From NCBI GenBank assembly GCA_012513625.1, contig JAAZBW010000142.1:1-10817 (forward strand): DNA of 10,817 nt. Reading direction: 5' to 3'. Made by a program: the position numbers and the translations under genes. Shown one piece after another: positions 1-5,951 of this stretch. This DNA comes from Actinomycetales bacterium. Its GTDB lineage: Bacteria; Actinomycetota; Actinomycetes; Actinomycetales; Actinomycetaceae. Every line of letters starts with the position of its first letter. Positions within the stretch are counted from its first letter, which is position 1. The notes under the pieces are model-generated. The model ran no database searches, was not told the origin of the DNA, and was given only the letters and a program-made list of their open reading frames with translations.

Positions 1-779
1 CCCGGGTGGTGATGCCCACCGAGCTTGTGGTGAAGTCCGCGGACGGCTACCCGGTGCACGGCTGGGTGTTCGTTCCCGAGGGCGAGGGCCCCCATCCCGT
101 GCTCCTCAACATCCACGGGGGCCCGCATGCGGACTACACGTGGGGGTGGTTTGACGAGGTGCAGGTTCTCGCTGGCGCCGGCTACGCCGTGGTGCAGTGC
201 AACCCCCGCGGGTCCGCCGGTTACGGCCGGGAGCACGGAACCGCCATCAGGGAGCAGATGGGCACCCTCGATTTCCAGGATGTGATTGCGTTCCTCGAGG
301 GAGCCCTCAAGGCCGAGAAGTCTCTGGACAAGAAGCGCCTCGGCATCATGGGCGGCTCCTACGGCGGCTACCTCACTGCCTGGACGATTGCCCACGATCA
401 CCGCTTCGCCACCGCCGTGGTGGAGAGGGGCTACCTCGATCCCGGTACCTTCGTGGGCACCTCGGACATCGGGTGGTACTTCTCCGAGGAATACACCGGC
501 GCCGATCCAGCGCACGCCGAGACGCAGAGCCCCATGGCGTTCGTCCACCAGGTGCGCACCCCCACCCTCGTGATCCACTCCGAGGAGGACTGGCGCTGCC
601 CGATCGAGCAGGCGCAGCGGTGGTTCGCGGCCCTGCGCCGCACGGGCACGCCCACCGAGATGCTCGTGTTCCCCGGGGAGGACCATGAGCTGTCCCGTTC
701 CGGCACGCCGTGGCACCGCCGCCAGCGGTTCGACGCCGTACTCGAGTGGGTGGGCCGCCACCTCCCCGTGGAGGCGTAG
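1..779 (+). CDS. S9-family (prolyl oligopeptidase-like) serine peptidase, catalytic domain, 5' partial
   Basis: This is the C-terminal alpha/beta-hydrolase domain of an S9-family peptidase, which cleaves small peptides or acyl-peptides in the cytoplasm. Numbered from the GTG at 6-8, the visible 257 residues show the oxyanion-region HGGP at 37-40, the family signature NPRGSAGYG near 66-74, and the nucleophile elbow GGSYGG with Ser118. Asp195 in HSEEDWRCP and His227 in GEDHE complete the triad. S9 peptidases normally have an N-terminal beta-propeller of several hundred residues before this domain. The frame is open to the left edge, so the propeller very probably lies outside the window and the GTG at 6 is not the true start. 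The stop is TAG 777-779, which is also the first three bases of a 14-bp tandem repeat. The family call is secure; whether it is an acylaminoacyl-peptidase or a dipeptidyl-peptidase type cannot be decided here. Confidence 0.93.
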   Translation, partial: RVVMPTELVVKSADGYPVHGWVFVPEGEGPHPVLLNIHGGPHADYTWGWFDEVQVLAGAGYAVVQCNPRGSAGYGREHGTAIREQMGTLDFQDVIAFLEGALKAEKSLDKKRLGIMGGSYGGYLTAWTIAHDHRFATAVVERGYLDPGTFVGTSDIGWYFSEEYTGADPAHAETQSPMAFVHQVRTPTLVIHSEEDWRCPIEQAQRWFAALRRTGTPTEMLVFPGEDHELSRSGTPWHRRQRFDAVLEWVGRHLPVEA

Positions 780-898
780 GCAGGCTCGGGTAGCCGGGCT
801 CGGATAGGCAAGCTCAGGCTCAGGCGCGGGTAGGCAGGCTCGGGTAACCGGGCTCGGGTAGGCAGGCTCAGGTAACCGGGCTCAGGCTCAGGCGCGGG
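777..898. repeat. 14-bp tandem repeat between convergent genes
   Basis: Seven head-to-tail units can be read. They start at 777, 791, 805, 831, 845, 859 and 873, with consensus TAGGCAGGCTCGGG alternating with TAACCGGGCTCGGG. The units at 805 and 873 are lengthened to 26 bp by the same 12-bp tail, CTCAGGCGCGGG. The first unit begins with the stop codon of the S9 peptidase. The last unit covers the stop (TGA, reverse of 888-890) and final codons of the minus-strand gene. The array looks like replication-slippage growth in a convergent intergenic gap. No simple hairpin terminator is visible in it. Confidence 0.9.
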
Positions 899-1349
899 CG
901 TACCGGGCGATCACTGCGGCCACCTCCTCGCACCGGTCCCACGGGATCGGGGAGACGAGGGCGTTGCGCGGGATGGTGCTGCTCGAGATCCCTGAGGCCG
1001 AGAAGTGGTTGGGGGCAGCCGGGTTGAGGCGCATCACCACGAGGTAGTCCTGACCGCCCACGTCCTCCACATGGGCGCTGCTGACTTTCTCCCAGGGGAG
1101 GTTCCAGCCCCAGGAGCCCGCACGCCGCACTCCCTCGGGGCCCATAGTCACAGTGGCCGCCCGCATCGAGTTCGCGGCATACGCCTGATAGGCGAGGGCA
1201 CCTCCGAGGAGGAAGAAGATAATGCCGGACGGGGTGCGGCCCTGGACCGTCTCCACCACCGCCCAGATGAGCGCGAGCACCGCGCCCGCGCCGTAGATGA
1301 GGAGCTGGCGGTTTGCGAGCGGGTCCTTCTCGGTGGTGGTGACTGTCAC
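888..1349 (-). CDS. Small membrane protein with two helices and a PH-like domain (third paralogous copy)
   Basis: From the GTG at 1349 this is a 153-residue protein of unknown function. Two hydrophobic helices at about 15-33 and 41-57 are followed by a small soluble beta-rich domain that resembles the PH-like domains of bacterial membrane proteins. The call rests on architecture, not on a catalytic motif. The stretch from EGVRRAGSWGW (72-82) to NALVSPIP (129-136) aligns closely with DGIRRAGPWGW and NALVTPIP in the second half of the gene immediately upstream, so the two are clear paralogues. The gap to that gene is 44 bp and the strand is the same, so co-transcription is likely. The start is uncertain: no good ribosome binding site precedes 1349, and an in-frame GTG at 1370 is the alternative. 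The 3' end runs into the tandem repeat. Confidence 0.7.
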   Translation of the reverse strand: MTVTTTEKDPLANRQLLIYGAGAVLALIWAVVETVQGRTPSGIIFFLLGGALAYQAYAANSMRAATVTMGPEGVRRAGSWGWNLPWEKVSSAHVEDVGGQDYLVVMRLNPAAPNHFSASGISSSTIPRNALVSPIPWDRCEEVAAVIARYARA

Positions 1350-1393
1350 GGCACCAGAGTAGCCGGGCACCGGATGCGAAAAAGCGAGCCCCG

Positions 1394-2482
1394 CTAGCGG
1401 CGACCCCACGTACGCAGGGCGGCCTCCACGTCGTCGATCTGCTCGGAGGGGATGGGCGTGACGAGGGCGTTGCCGGGGAACGGGTGGCCCGCGAGGGAGG
1501 TGGCCGAGCGGTGGTAGGGCGCGTTCTCGTCCTTGCGGACCAGTACGAGGTAGTGGTTCCCCCTGAACTCCTCCACCCGCGCGGAGGCAATCTGCTTCCA
1601 CTGCTGCTGCCAGCCCCACGGTCCGGCGCGGCGTATCCCGTCATGGTTGATGAGCACGATCGAGTCCCGGGCGGCGTGGCTCAGGTTGGCGCGGTAGATG
1701 AGGAAGGCGGCCGCGAGCGCGAGCGCCACGGCACCGCCGATGCTTTTGAGCATGAGCCATGCCAGCACCGCGAACACCATCGCGAACATGCCGAGCACGA
1801 GGTAGATCATGGATTCGCGGCGGGGCAGCGGGTCCGGCGTGCTGGTTGCCATGGGACCGCGTTGCTGGGCGGCACGCCGATCGGCTCCCATGCGGCCGCG
1901 GCCCGGGCTCGCGGGTTCGCTTGGATCTGGATCGTACTGGCCGCGCCGGAGCCGCTCGGGTAGGCGGAGGCGGGACGGGTCGAAGCCGGGGTGGCCGGGC
2001 AGGTGCCCGGAGATGAAGTACTCCATGTCCCAGGCGAGTTCATCGAACACCGGAGCCACGTAGCCGCCTTCGGGGAGCAGCCCCAGGTCCTCGATGAGGA
2101 CCTGTTCCTTCATGCGCCACGTGCGGGACCAGTGCTTCACCGGCTCCTTGGGGATGGCCACGAGTACCTGGGTGGCGTCGTACGGGTGGATGGCCGCGTA
2201 TTCGAGCTCATCCCAGCCCAACGACCAGGGGTAGCTGCCGAGCCGCTGGATTCCCTGCGGATCGAGCCGCACCGTGGTGGGTACGCCCGCACCCAGCCTC
2301 CGGGTGGCGAGATAGAGGGGGATCGCGGCGAGGATGAGCGGGATACCGAAGAACGGCCGCCCAGAAAAGGTGACGATAACGCCCGCCGAGAGTACTGCGG
2401 CCGTGGTTGCTCCGGTCAGCCAGGTGAACTGCCGGGCCACGAGGTCCGGCTCGTCGAGCGATTCGATCGCAGAGGGGGCCAT
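1394..2482 (-). CDS. Fused protein with two copies of a two-helix membrane plus PH-like domain
   Basis: This 362-residue protein is built from two diverged copies of one module. Copy 1 (about 1-178) has helices near 22-40 and 45-60, then VRLDPQGIQRLGSYPWSLGW at 71-90. Copy 2 (about 224-362) has helices near 226-244 and 248-264, then INHDGIRRAGPWGW at 278-291. A charged, proline-rich linker lies between them (about 180-222). Copy 1 carries a long extra segment (about 110-165). A third copy is the next gene downstream. Met211 (ATG at 1852) sits at the start of copy 2, but no convincing ribosome binding site precedes it, so a single fused product is the simpler reading. The gene begins 9 bp after the stop of the flavin reductase gene, which implies translational coupling. 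Function is unknown; a membrane-scaffolding or lipid-sensing role would be a guess from the fold alone. Confidence 0.75.
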   Translation of the reverse strand: MAPSAIESLDEPDLVARQFTWLTGATTAAVLSAGVIVTFSGRPFFGIPLILAAIPLYLATRRLGAGVPTTVRLDPQGIQRLGSYPWSLGWDELEYAAIHPYDATQVLVAIPKEPVKHWSRTWRMKEQVLIEDLGLLPEGGYVAPVFDELAWDMEYFISGHLPGHPGFDPSRLRLPERLRRGQYDPDPSEPASPGRGRMGADRRAAQQRGPMATSTPDPLPRRESMIYLVLGMFAMVFAVLAWLMLKSIGGAVALALAAAFLIYRANLSHAARDSIVLINHDGIRRAGPWGWQQQWKQIASARVEEFRGNHYLVLVRKDENAPYHRSATSLAGHPFPGNALVTPIPSEQIDDVEAALRTWGRR

Positions 2483-2491
2483 GGAGGAAGG

Positions 2492-3142
2492 CTACCTTCG
2501 GTTGCCGAGGTTCCGGCGCGTGGCCGCCTCGAGGTCCTGGAAGACGGTCTTCAATTCTTTGGCGCGCCGCTCCAGGGGGGTGAAGCCCCCGTCCGACCAG
2601 TCCGCGAACTGGCCAAGGCTCACCACGTTGCGCACGTCCACCATGCTCATGTTCGCGAGGATCACGCGCCAGTTCTCCACGGCGCGCACCCCGCCGTCCG
2701 CTCCGTGGGAGACGAAGGCCACGGCCTTGCCGAACCACTCGGGGCCGAGGGAGTCCACCGCGTTCTTGAGGGCGCCCGGCACGCCGTGGTTGTACTCCGG
2801 GGTCACGAAGATGAATCCTTCGCACGCGTCGATGGCGCGGGACCAGGCGGTCACGCGCTCGTCCTCGTACTGGCGCTTGGCCGAGCCGGGCACAGTGGAG
2901 GAGGTTAGGAGGGGGACGTCGAACGCGGCGAGGTCGAGGAGTTCGTAGGAGACCACGTCCGCGAGGGAGTCACCCTCCCCGCCGGAGGTGTCGACGACGA
3001 CGGAGGCCCTGTCCGCGGCACCGTCACCATCCCCGTTGCGTGCGTCCGCCACGCGCTTCTGGGCGGCCTGGTAGACCCAGTGGGCGACCGACTCGGTGCG
3101 ACGCCCGTTGCGGATGGATCCCAGGATGATGCCGATCTTCAT
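2492..3142 (-). CDS. NADPH-dependent FMN reductase-like flavoprotein
   Basis: This 216-residue protein belongs to the NADPH-dependent FMN reductase (flavodoxin-like fold) family, which uses NAD(P)H and bound FMN to reduce flavins, quinones, azo dyes or similar substrates in the cytosol. The N-terminal strand MKIGIILGSIRNGRR (1-15) carries the GSxR phosphate-binding loop. The hallmark PEYNHGVPGALKNAVD (115-130) forms the second FMN-contact loop, and SHGADGGVRA (145-154) the third. Residues 34-62 form an Asp/Gly-rich insertion before the SYELLDLAAFDVPLL strand that is longer than usual for the family. The ATG at 3142 is preceded by a good GAGG/GGAG ribosome binding site about five bases away. 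A TetR gene lies 122 bp upstream on the same strand and may control it. The physiological substrate is unknown. Confidence 0.88.
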   Translation of the reverse strand: MKIGIILGSIRNGRRTESVAHWVYQAAQKRVADARNGDGDGAADRASVVVDTSGGEGDSLADVVSYELLDLAAFDVPLLTSSTVPGSAKRQYEDERVTAWSRAIDACEGFIFVTPEYNHGVPGALKNAVDSLGPEWFGKAVAFVSHGADGGVRAVENWRVILANMSMVDVRNVVSLGQFADWSDGGFTPLERRAKELKTVFQDLEAATRRNLGNRR

Positions 3143-3194
3143 GCGTGCTCCTCGTGTTCGTGGGACAGGTGCTGCGGTCCACCGTAGTCGCCGC

Positions 3195-3224
3195 CGGGGC
3201 GGGCACGGTGCCGCTCCCGCCCCG
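3195..3224 (-). terminator. Perfect 9-bp GC hairpin between the TetR and flavin reductase genes
   Basis: CGGGGCGGG (3195-3203) pairs perfectly with CCCGCCCCG (3216-3224) across a 12-base loop. It lies 40 bp after the TetR stop and about 50 bp before the flavin reductase start. There is no U-tract after it on the minus strand, so it is either a U-less terminator, as is common in high-GC genomes, or a partial attenuator within a longer transcript. Confidence 0.45.
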
Positions 3225-3264
3225 CGAGCGGCTGCGCTCCGACCCGGGGGCGGTGTGCGCCTGG

Positions 3265-3876
3265 CTAGCGACCCCAGTCGCCGAGCGCGCCCTCGAGCGC
3301 GCCGAGGCAGGCCTCGAGTACGGGCTCTCGCTCCTCCACGCGGCAGCCGCCGGCCACCCAGGCGAGGCACGCCTCATCCACGAAGCCGAAGAAGGCGATG
3401 AGGGCGAACTCCTCCCTCCGGCTCCTGCCCTCCGGGCGGAGCATGGCGGTGAGGGTCTCCACGGACCGGGCGCGCGAACCCTGGCGCAGCCTGACGGCCT
3501 CACGTGGTTCCTCGCCGCCCACCAGCGGAGAGGCCCACCCCTCCGGGAACGCGGCCACATGATCCAGGTACACCCCGAGCATGGTGCGGATGCGCTCGCG
3601 TGCCGGGGTGCGGGAGGGGAGCGCCGCGTCCGCCTGCTGTTGCCGTTCCGAGAACTCCGCGATCCCCTCGGCCACCACGGCGGCGTACAGCTCGGACTTG
3701 GACCCGAAGTAGTGGTGGACGAGCGCGGGGGAGGCGCCGGCGCTGGCCGCCACGTCCGCCACCGAGACCTCCGGGAAGAGTGCCGCGGCGTAGCGCTCGC
3801 GTGCCGAGGCGAGGATGGCGGCACGGCGGTGGTCTGCATCGAGACGCCGGCGGGTGGGGTGCATGTTGCCATCCAT
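3265..3876 (-). CDS. TetR-family transcriptional regulator
   Basis: This is a 203-residue one-component repressor-type regulator. The N-terminal DNA-binding domain covers about 15-62, with the TetR helix-turn-helix at VSVADVAASAGASPALVHHY (37-56) followed by FGSKSELY (57-64). Residues 70-203 form the all-helical ligand and dimerisation domain, whose ligand cannot be read from sequence. The protein is divergent from a GH13 gene, and a 19-bp palindrome lies in the gap. The same-strand flavin reductase and PH-like genes follow, so any of these could be its targets along with its own promoter. The ATG at 3876 has no clear ribosome binding site, but a TATACT -10-like hexamer ends eight bases upstream, which fits a leaderless transcript. 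An in-frame ATG at 3864 is an alternative start. Confidence 0.9.
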   Translation of the reverse strand: MDGNMHPTRRRLDADHRRAAILASARERYAAALFPEVSVADVAASAGASPALVHHYFGSKSELYAAVVAEGIAEFSERQQQADAALPSRTPARERIRTMLGVYLDHVAAFPEGWASPLVGGEEPREAVRLRQGSRARSVETLTAMLRPEGRSRREEFALIAFFGFVDEACLAWVAGGCRVEEREPVLEACLGALEGALGDWGR

Positions 3877-3883
3877 GCCACCG

Positions 3884-3912
3884 AGTATACGGCTATTGAT
3901 ATAGACTCAATA
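3884..3912 (-). promoter_or_regulatory. Putative leaderless promoter and TetR operator palindrome
   Basis: In an AT-rich island within GC-rich DNA, TATTGA (3894-3899) and TCAATA (3907-3912) form a perfect 6-bp inverted repeat with a 7-bp spacer. Read toward the TetR gene, TATACT (reverse of 3884-3889) resembles a -10 box placed for transcription to start at or next to the ATG at 3876. TTGAGT (reverse of 3905-3910) could be a -35 box, although the spacing of 15 bp is short. The palindrome would overlap that -35 region and also sits 30 bp before the GH13 start, so one bound dimer could repress both directions. Target assignment is inference from position. Confidence 0.5.
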
Positions 3913-3929
3913 ACAGTTCCGAACATCCA

Positions 3930-3937
3930 GGGAAGGA
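3930..3937 (+). promoter_or_regulatory. Ribosome binding site of the GH13 gene
   Basis: GGGAAGGA lies five bases before the ATG at 3943. It fixes the start of the GH13 gene and argues against the long in-frame open extension upstream, which runs through the antisense of the TetR gene. Confidence 0.75.
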
Positions 3938-3942
3938 CCCCC

Positions 3943-5151
3943 ATGCGAACCCGCACCGAACTCCTCAACGGCGTCTGGTGGCACGTCTACCCGCTCGGCG
4001 CATGCGGCGCTCCCATCCGTGACTTCGACCCGGCGGATCCGAATGTTCCCGGGCCGCGCCTGCGCCGCCTGCTCCCATGGCTGGACTATGCGGTGGAGCT
4101 CGGCTGCACCGGGCTCCTCCTGAACCCGATCTTCTCCTCGAGCTCCCATGGGTACGACACGCTGGACTACTTCCGCATCGACCCCCGCCTCGGCGGCGAT
4201 GAGGAGTTTGACGAGCTCATGCGCGAGTGCGAGGCGCGCGGGCTGGCCGTCATGCTGGACGGGGTCTTCAACCATGTGGACCGCAACCATCCCCTCGTGG
4301 AGCAGGGCTTCGCCGCGGGCGGCTGGGAGGGCCACGAGTCGATCCCCGTGCTGGACCATTCGCGGCCGGAGATCCGGGACCTCGTCACCGAGGTCATGCT
4401 GCACTGGCTCCGCCGCGGGATCGCCGGCTGGCGGCTCGATGTGGCACACGAGGTGCCCCACGAGTTCTGGCGCGAGGTGATCGGCCGCGCGCGCGGCGAG
4501 TTCCCGGAGGCGCTCTTCCTCGGGGAGATGATCCACGGCGACTACCAGGAGCTCGCCCGCGAATCGGATATTGACACGGTCACCCAGTACGAGCTGTGGG
4601 CCGGCATCCGCGGTGCCATCTCGGACGCCAACCCGTGGGAGCTCTCCCACGCCCTCACCCGCCACGCCGGGTTCTCCCGCGAGCTCGTGACCCAGACCTT
4701 CGTGGGCAACCACGATGTGGTCCGCACCGCCACGGCGCTCGGCGAGGACGGGGCGGCCCTCGCCGCGATCCTCCTCCTCACCGTGCCCGGCTCACCCTCC
4801 ATCTACTACGGAGACGAGCAGGGGTTTCGCGGGGACAAGAAGGACTTCGGCCCGCCGGACGACGATCTGCGGGCGGTCCTCCCCGAGAGCCCGATCGAGC
4901 TCTTCCAGCTCGGCTGGTGGATGTACCACCTCCACCAGCGGCTCATCCAGCTGCGGCGCGAGAACCCGTGGATCTCTACCGGCGCCCTCGAGGTGACCGA
5001 GCCGGAGGGTGCGGTCCTCGCGTACGAGGTGAGCGCCGTCGTCGACGGAAGCCCGCACACGCTCGCCGTCGAGATGAATCTGGAGGCGCAGACGGCCTCG
5101 GTGACCCTGGACGGGACCAGCGCGTTCAGTTTCCGGGCGGGGCAGCGTTGA
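3943..5151 (+). CDS. GH13 alpha-amylase-family glycoside hydrolase, compact and cytoplasmic
   Basis: This 402-residue GH13 enzyme should act on alpha-glucosidic bonds of maltodextrins, or be a related hydrolase or transglycosylase. All four conserved GH13 regions are present. Region I is DGVFNH (106-111). Region II is GWRLDVAHE (162-170) with nucleophile Asp166 and Arg164. Region III is FLGEMIHG (192-199) with acid/base Glu195. Region IV is FVGNHDVV (253-260) with His257 and Asp258. PGSPSIYYGDEQG (282-294) is the usual strand-8 loop. There is no signal peptide and no extra N-terminal carbohydrate-binding domain, so the protein is cytoplasmic and near the short end for the family; only a short C-terminal beta region (about 345-402) follows the barrel. 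Exact specificity cannot be read. It is divergent from a TetR gene that may repress it. Its last 26 bp overlap the convergent PIG-L gene. Confidence 0.93.
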   Translation: MRTRTELLNGVWWHVYPLGACGAPIRDFDPADPNVPGPRLRRLLPWLDYAVELGCTGLLLNPIFSSSSHGYDTLDYFRIDPRLGGDEEFDELMRECEARGLAVMLDGVFNHVDRNHPLVEQGFAAGGWEGHESIPVLDHSRPEIRDLVTEVMLHWLRRGIAGWRLDVAHEVPHEFWREVIGRARGEFPEALFLGEMIHGDYQELARESDIDTVTQYELWAGIRGAISDANPWELSHALTRHAGFSRELVTQTFVGNHDVVRTATALGEDGAALAAILLLTVPGSPSIYYGDEQGFRGDKKDFGPPDDDLRAVLPESPIELFQLGWWMYHLHQRLIQLRRENPWISTGALEVTEPEGAVLAYEVSAVVDGSPHTLAVEMNLEAQTASVTLDGTSAFSFRAGQR

Positions 5152-5872
5152 TGTAGACGCGGCGGAACATCTCCGCGAGGCGGCCGTCCGGCAGGGCCGC
5201 CCGCCGCGCGGCGTCCTCCGCCCAGGCCCGTAGCCGCGCCGCGAGGTCACCCTCGGGCAGGAATCCCACCTGCGAGACGTGCTGGTGGAGCGACTCCACC
5301 TTCCGCTCGAACGTATCCGTGATGTCCACCGCGTGATCCGCGGAGGGGTGCGCCATGAGCCACAGCTCGGGCACCTTGAAGGCGGGCAGCCGCTCCTCCG
5401 TGACCAGTTCGGGCCACGCGTGCGGGTTCTCGGCGGCCGGGTAGGAGGCCCGCACTACGGCCTCACCCACCGCCATGTGGTCCGGGTGCGAGCTGAAGAT
5501 CCGGTCCCAGTTCCGCTCCGGGGACTGGGTGAGGATCCGCTCCGGCTGCACCTCGCGGATCACGCGCACGATCTCCTTCTGCAGTTCAAACGTGGGCTCG
5601 AGCCAGCCGTCTCGGAACCCGTCCAGGAACCGCACGTCGCTCACCCCGACGACGGCGCTCGCCGCCCGCTGTTCCGCCTCCCGGCGCGCCGTCACCACGG
5701 TCATGTCCTCGTCGGCCAGCCCGCCCTGATCGCCGCGCGTCACCACGAGGAGGGTCACATCCCACCCCTCGTCGGTCCAGGTGGCGAGGGTGCCGGCGGC
5801 GCCGAAGTCCGCGTCGTCCGGATGGGCGACGACGACGAGTGCGTGGGAACGGGAGGGCCCGGGAGTGGTCAT
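5126..5872 (-). CDS. PIG-L (LmbE-like) family N-acetylglucosaminyl deacetylase
   Basis: This 248-residue zinc-dependent deacetylase belongs to the PIG-L/LmbE family. Members in actinobacteria include the mycothiol enzymes MshB and Mca and many deacetylases of unknown substrate. The metal and catalytic motif AHPDD is at 16-20, inside VVVAHPDDADFGAAGTLA (13-30). VVTRGDQGG (43-51) and the second metal motif SHPDHMAVGEAV (128-139) follow in the expected order. The AHPDDADFGAAG form, without Glu after the second Asp, resembles the uncharacterised actinobacterial subgroup rather than MshB itself. I infer an N-acetyl-sugar or thiol-conjugate substrate but cannot name one. The ATG at 5872 lacks a ribosome binding site, and a TAGACT -10-like box sits about eight bases upstream, so the message may be leaderless. 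Its 3' end overlaps the GH13 gene antisense. Confidence 0.9.
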   Translation of the reverse strand: MTTPGPSRSHALVVVAHPDDADFGAAGTLATWTDEGWDVTLLVVTRGDQGGLADEDMTVVTARREAEQRAASAVVGVSDVRFLDGFRDGWLEPTFELQKEIVRVIREVQPERILTQSPERNWDRIFSSHPDHMAVGEAVVRASYPAAENPHAWPELVTEERLPAFKVPELWLMAHPSADHAVDITDTFERKVESLHQHVSQVGFLPEGDLAARLRAWAEDAARRAALPDGRLAEMFRRVYINAAPPGN

Positions 5873-5879
5873 GCACCCG

Positions 5880-5921
5880 AGTCTAGGTGCGCACTCCCGG
5901 GCCCTGCCGGTGTGGTACCAC
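5880..5921 (-). promoter_or_regulatory. Putative leaderless promoter and palindrome of the PIG-L gene
   Basis: TAGACT (reverse of 5880-5885) is a plausible actinobacterial -10 hexamer placed for a start at the ATG at 5872. GTGGTACCAC (5912-5921) is a perfect 10-bp palindrome about where a -35 region would fall and could be an operator. No good -35 box is visible. Confidence 0.3.
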
Positions 5922-5931
5922 GTGCGGCGGT

Positions 5932-5949
5932 GGCGGGCTGGTGCCCGCC
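5932..5949 (-). terminator. Hairpin just after the DUF937 gene
   Basis: GGCGGGC (5932-5938) and GCCCGCC (5943-5949) form a perfect 7-bp stem with a four-base TGGT loop. It lies two bases beyond the DUF937 stop (5952-5954 on the minus strand). There is no U-tract, but its position right at the gene end and its stability fit a GC-type terminator. Confidence 0.55.
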
Positions 5950-5951
5950 GG

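Noticed and set aside
777..898. CRISPR array.
   Set aside because: The 14-bp units are directly adjacent with no unique spacers, and no cas genes are present.
1349..1619. N-terminal extension of the 153-residue PH-like protein up to an ATG at 1619.
   Set aside because: The extension would overlap the upstream paralogue by more than 220 bp and does not match the paralogous module, which begins just before the first helix.
3145..3942. Plus-strand open frame continuous with the GH13 gene, giving a 668-residue protein.
   Set aside because: The upstream part lies antisense to the TetR gene and resembles no domain. The GGGAAGGA site and ATG at 3943 mark the real start, and GH13 homology begins just after it.
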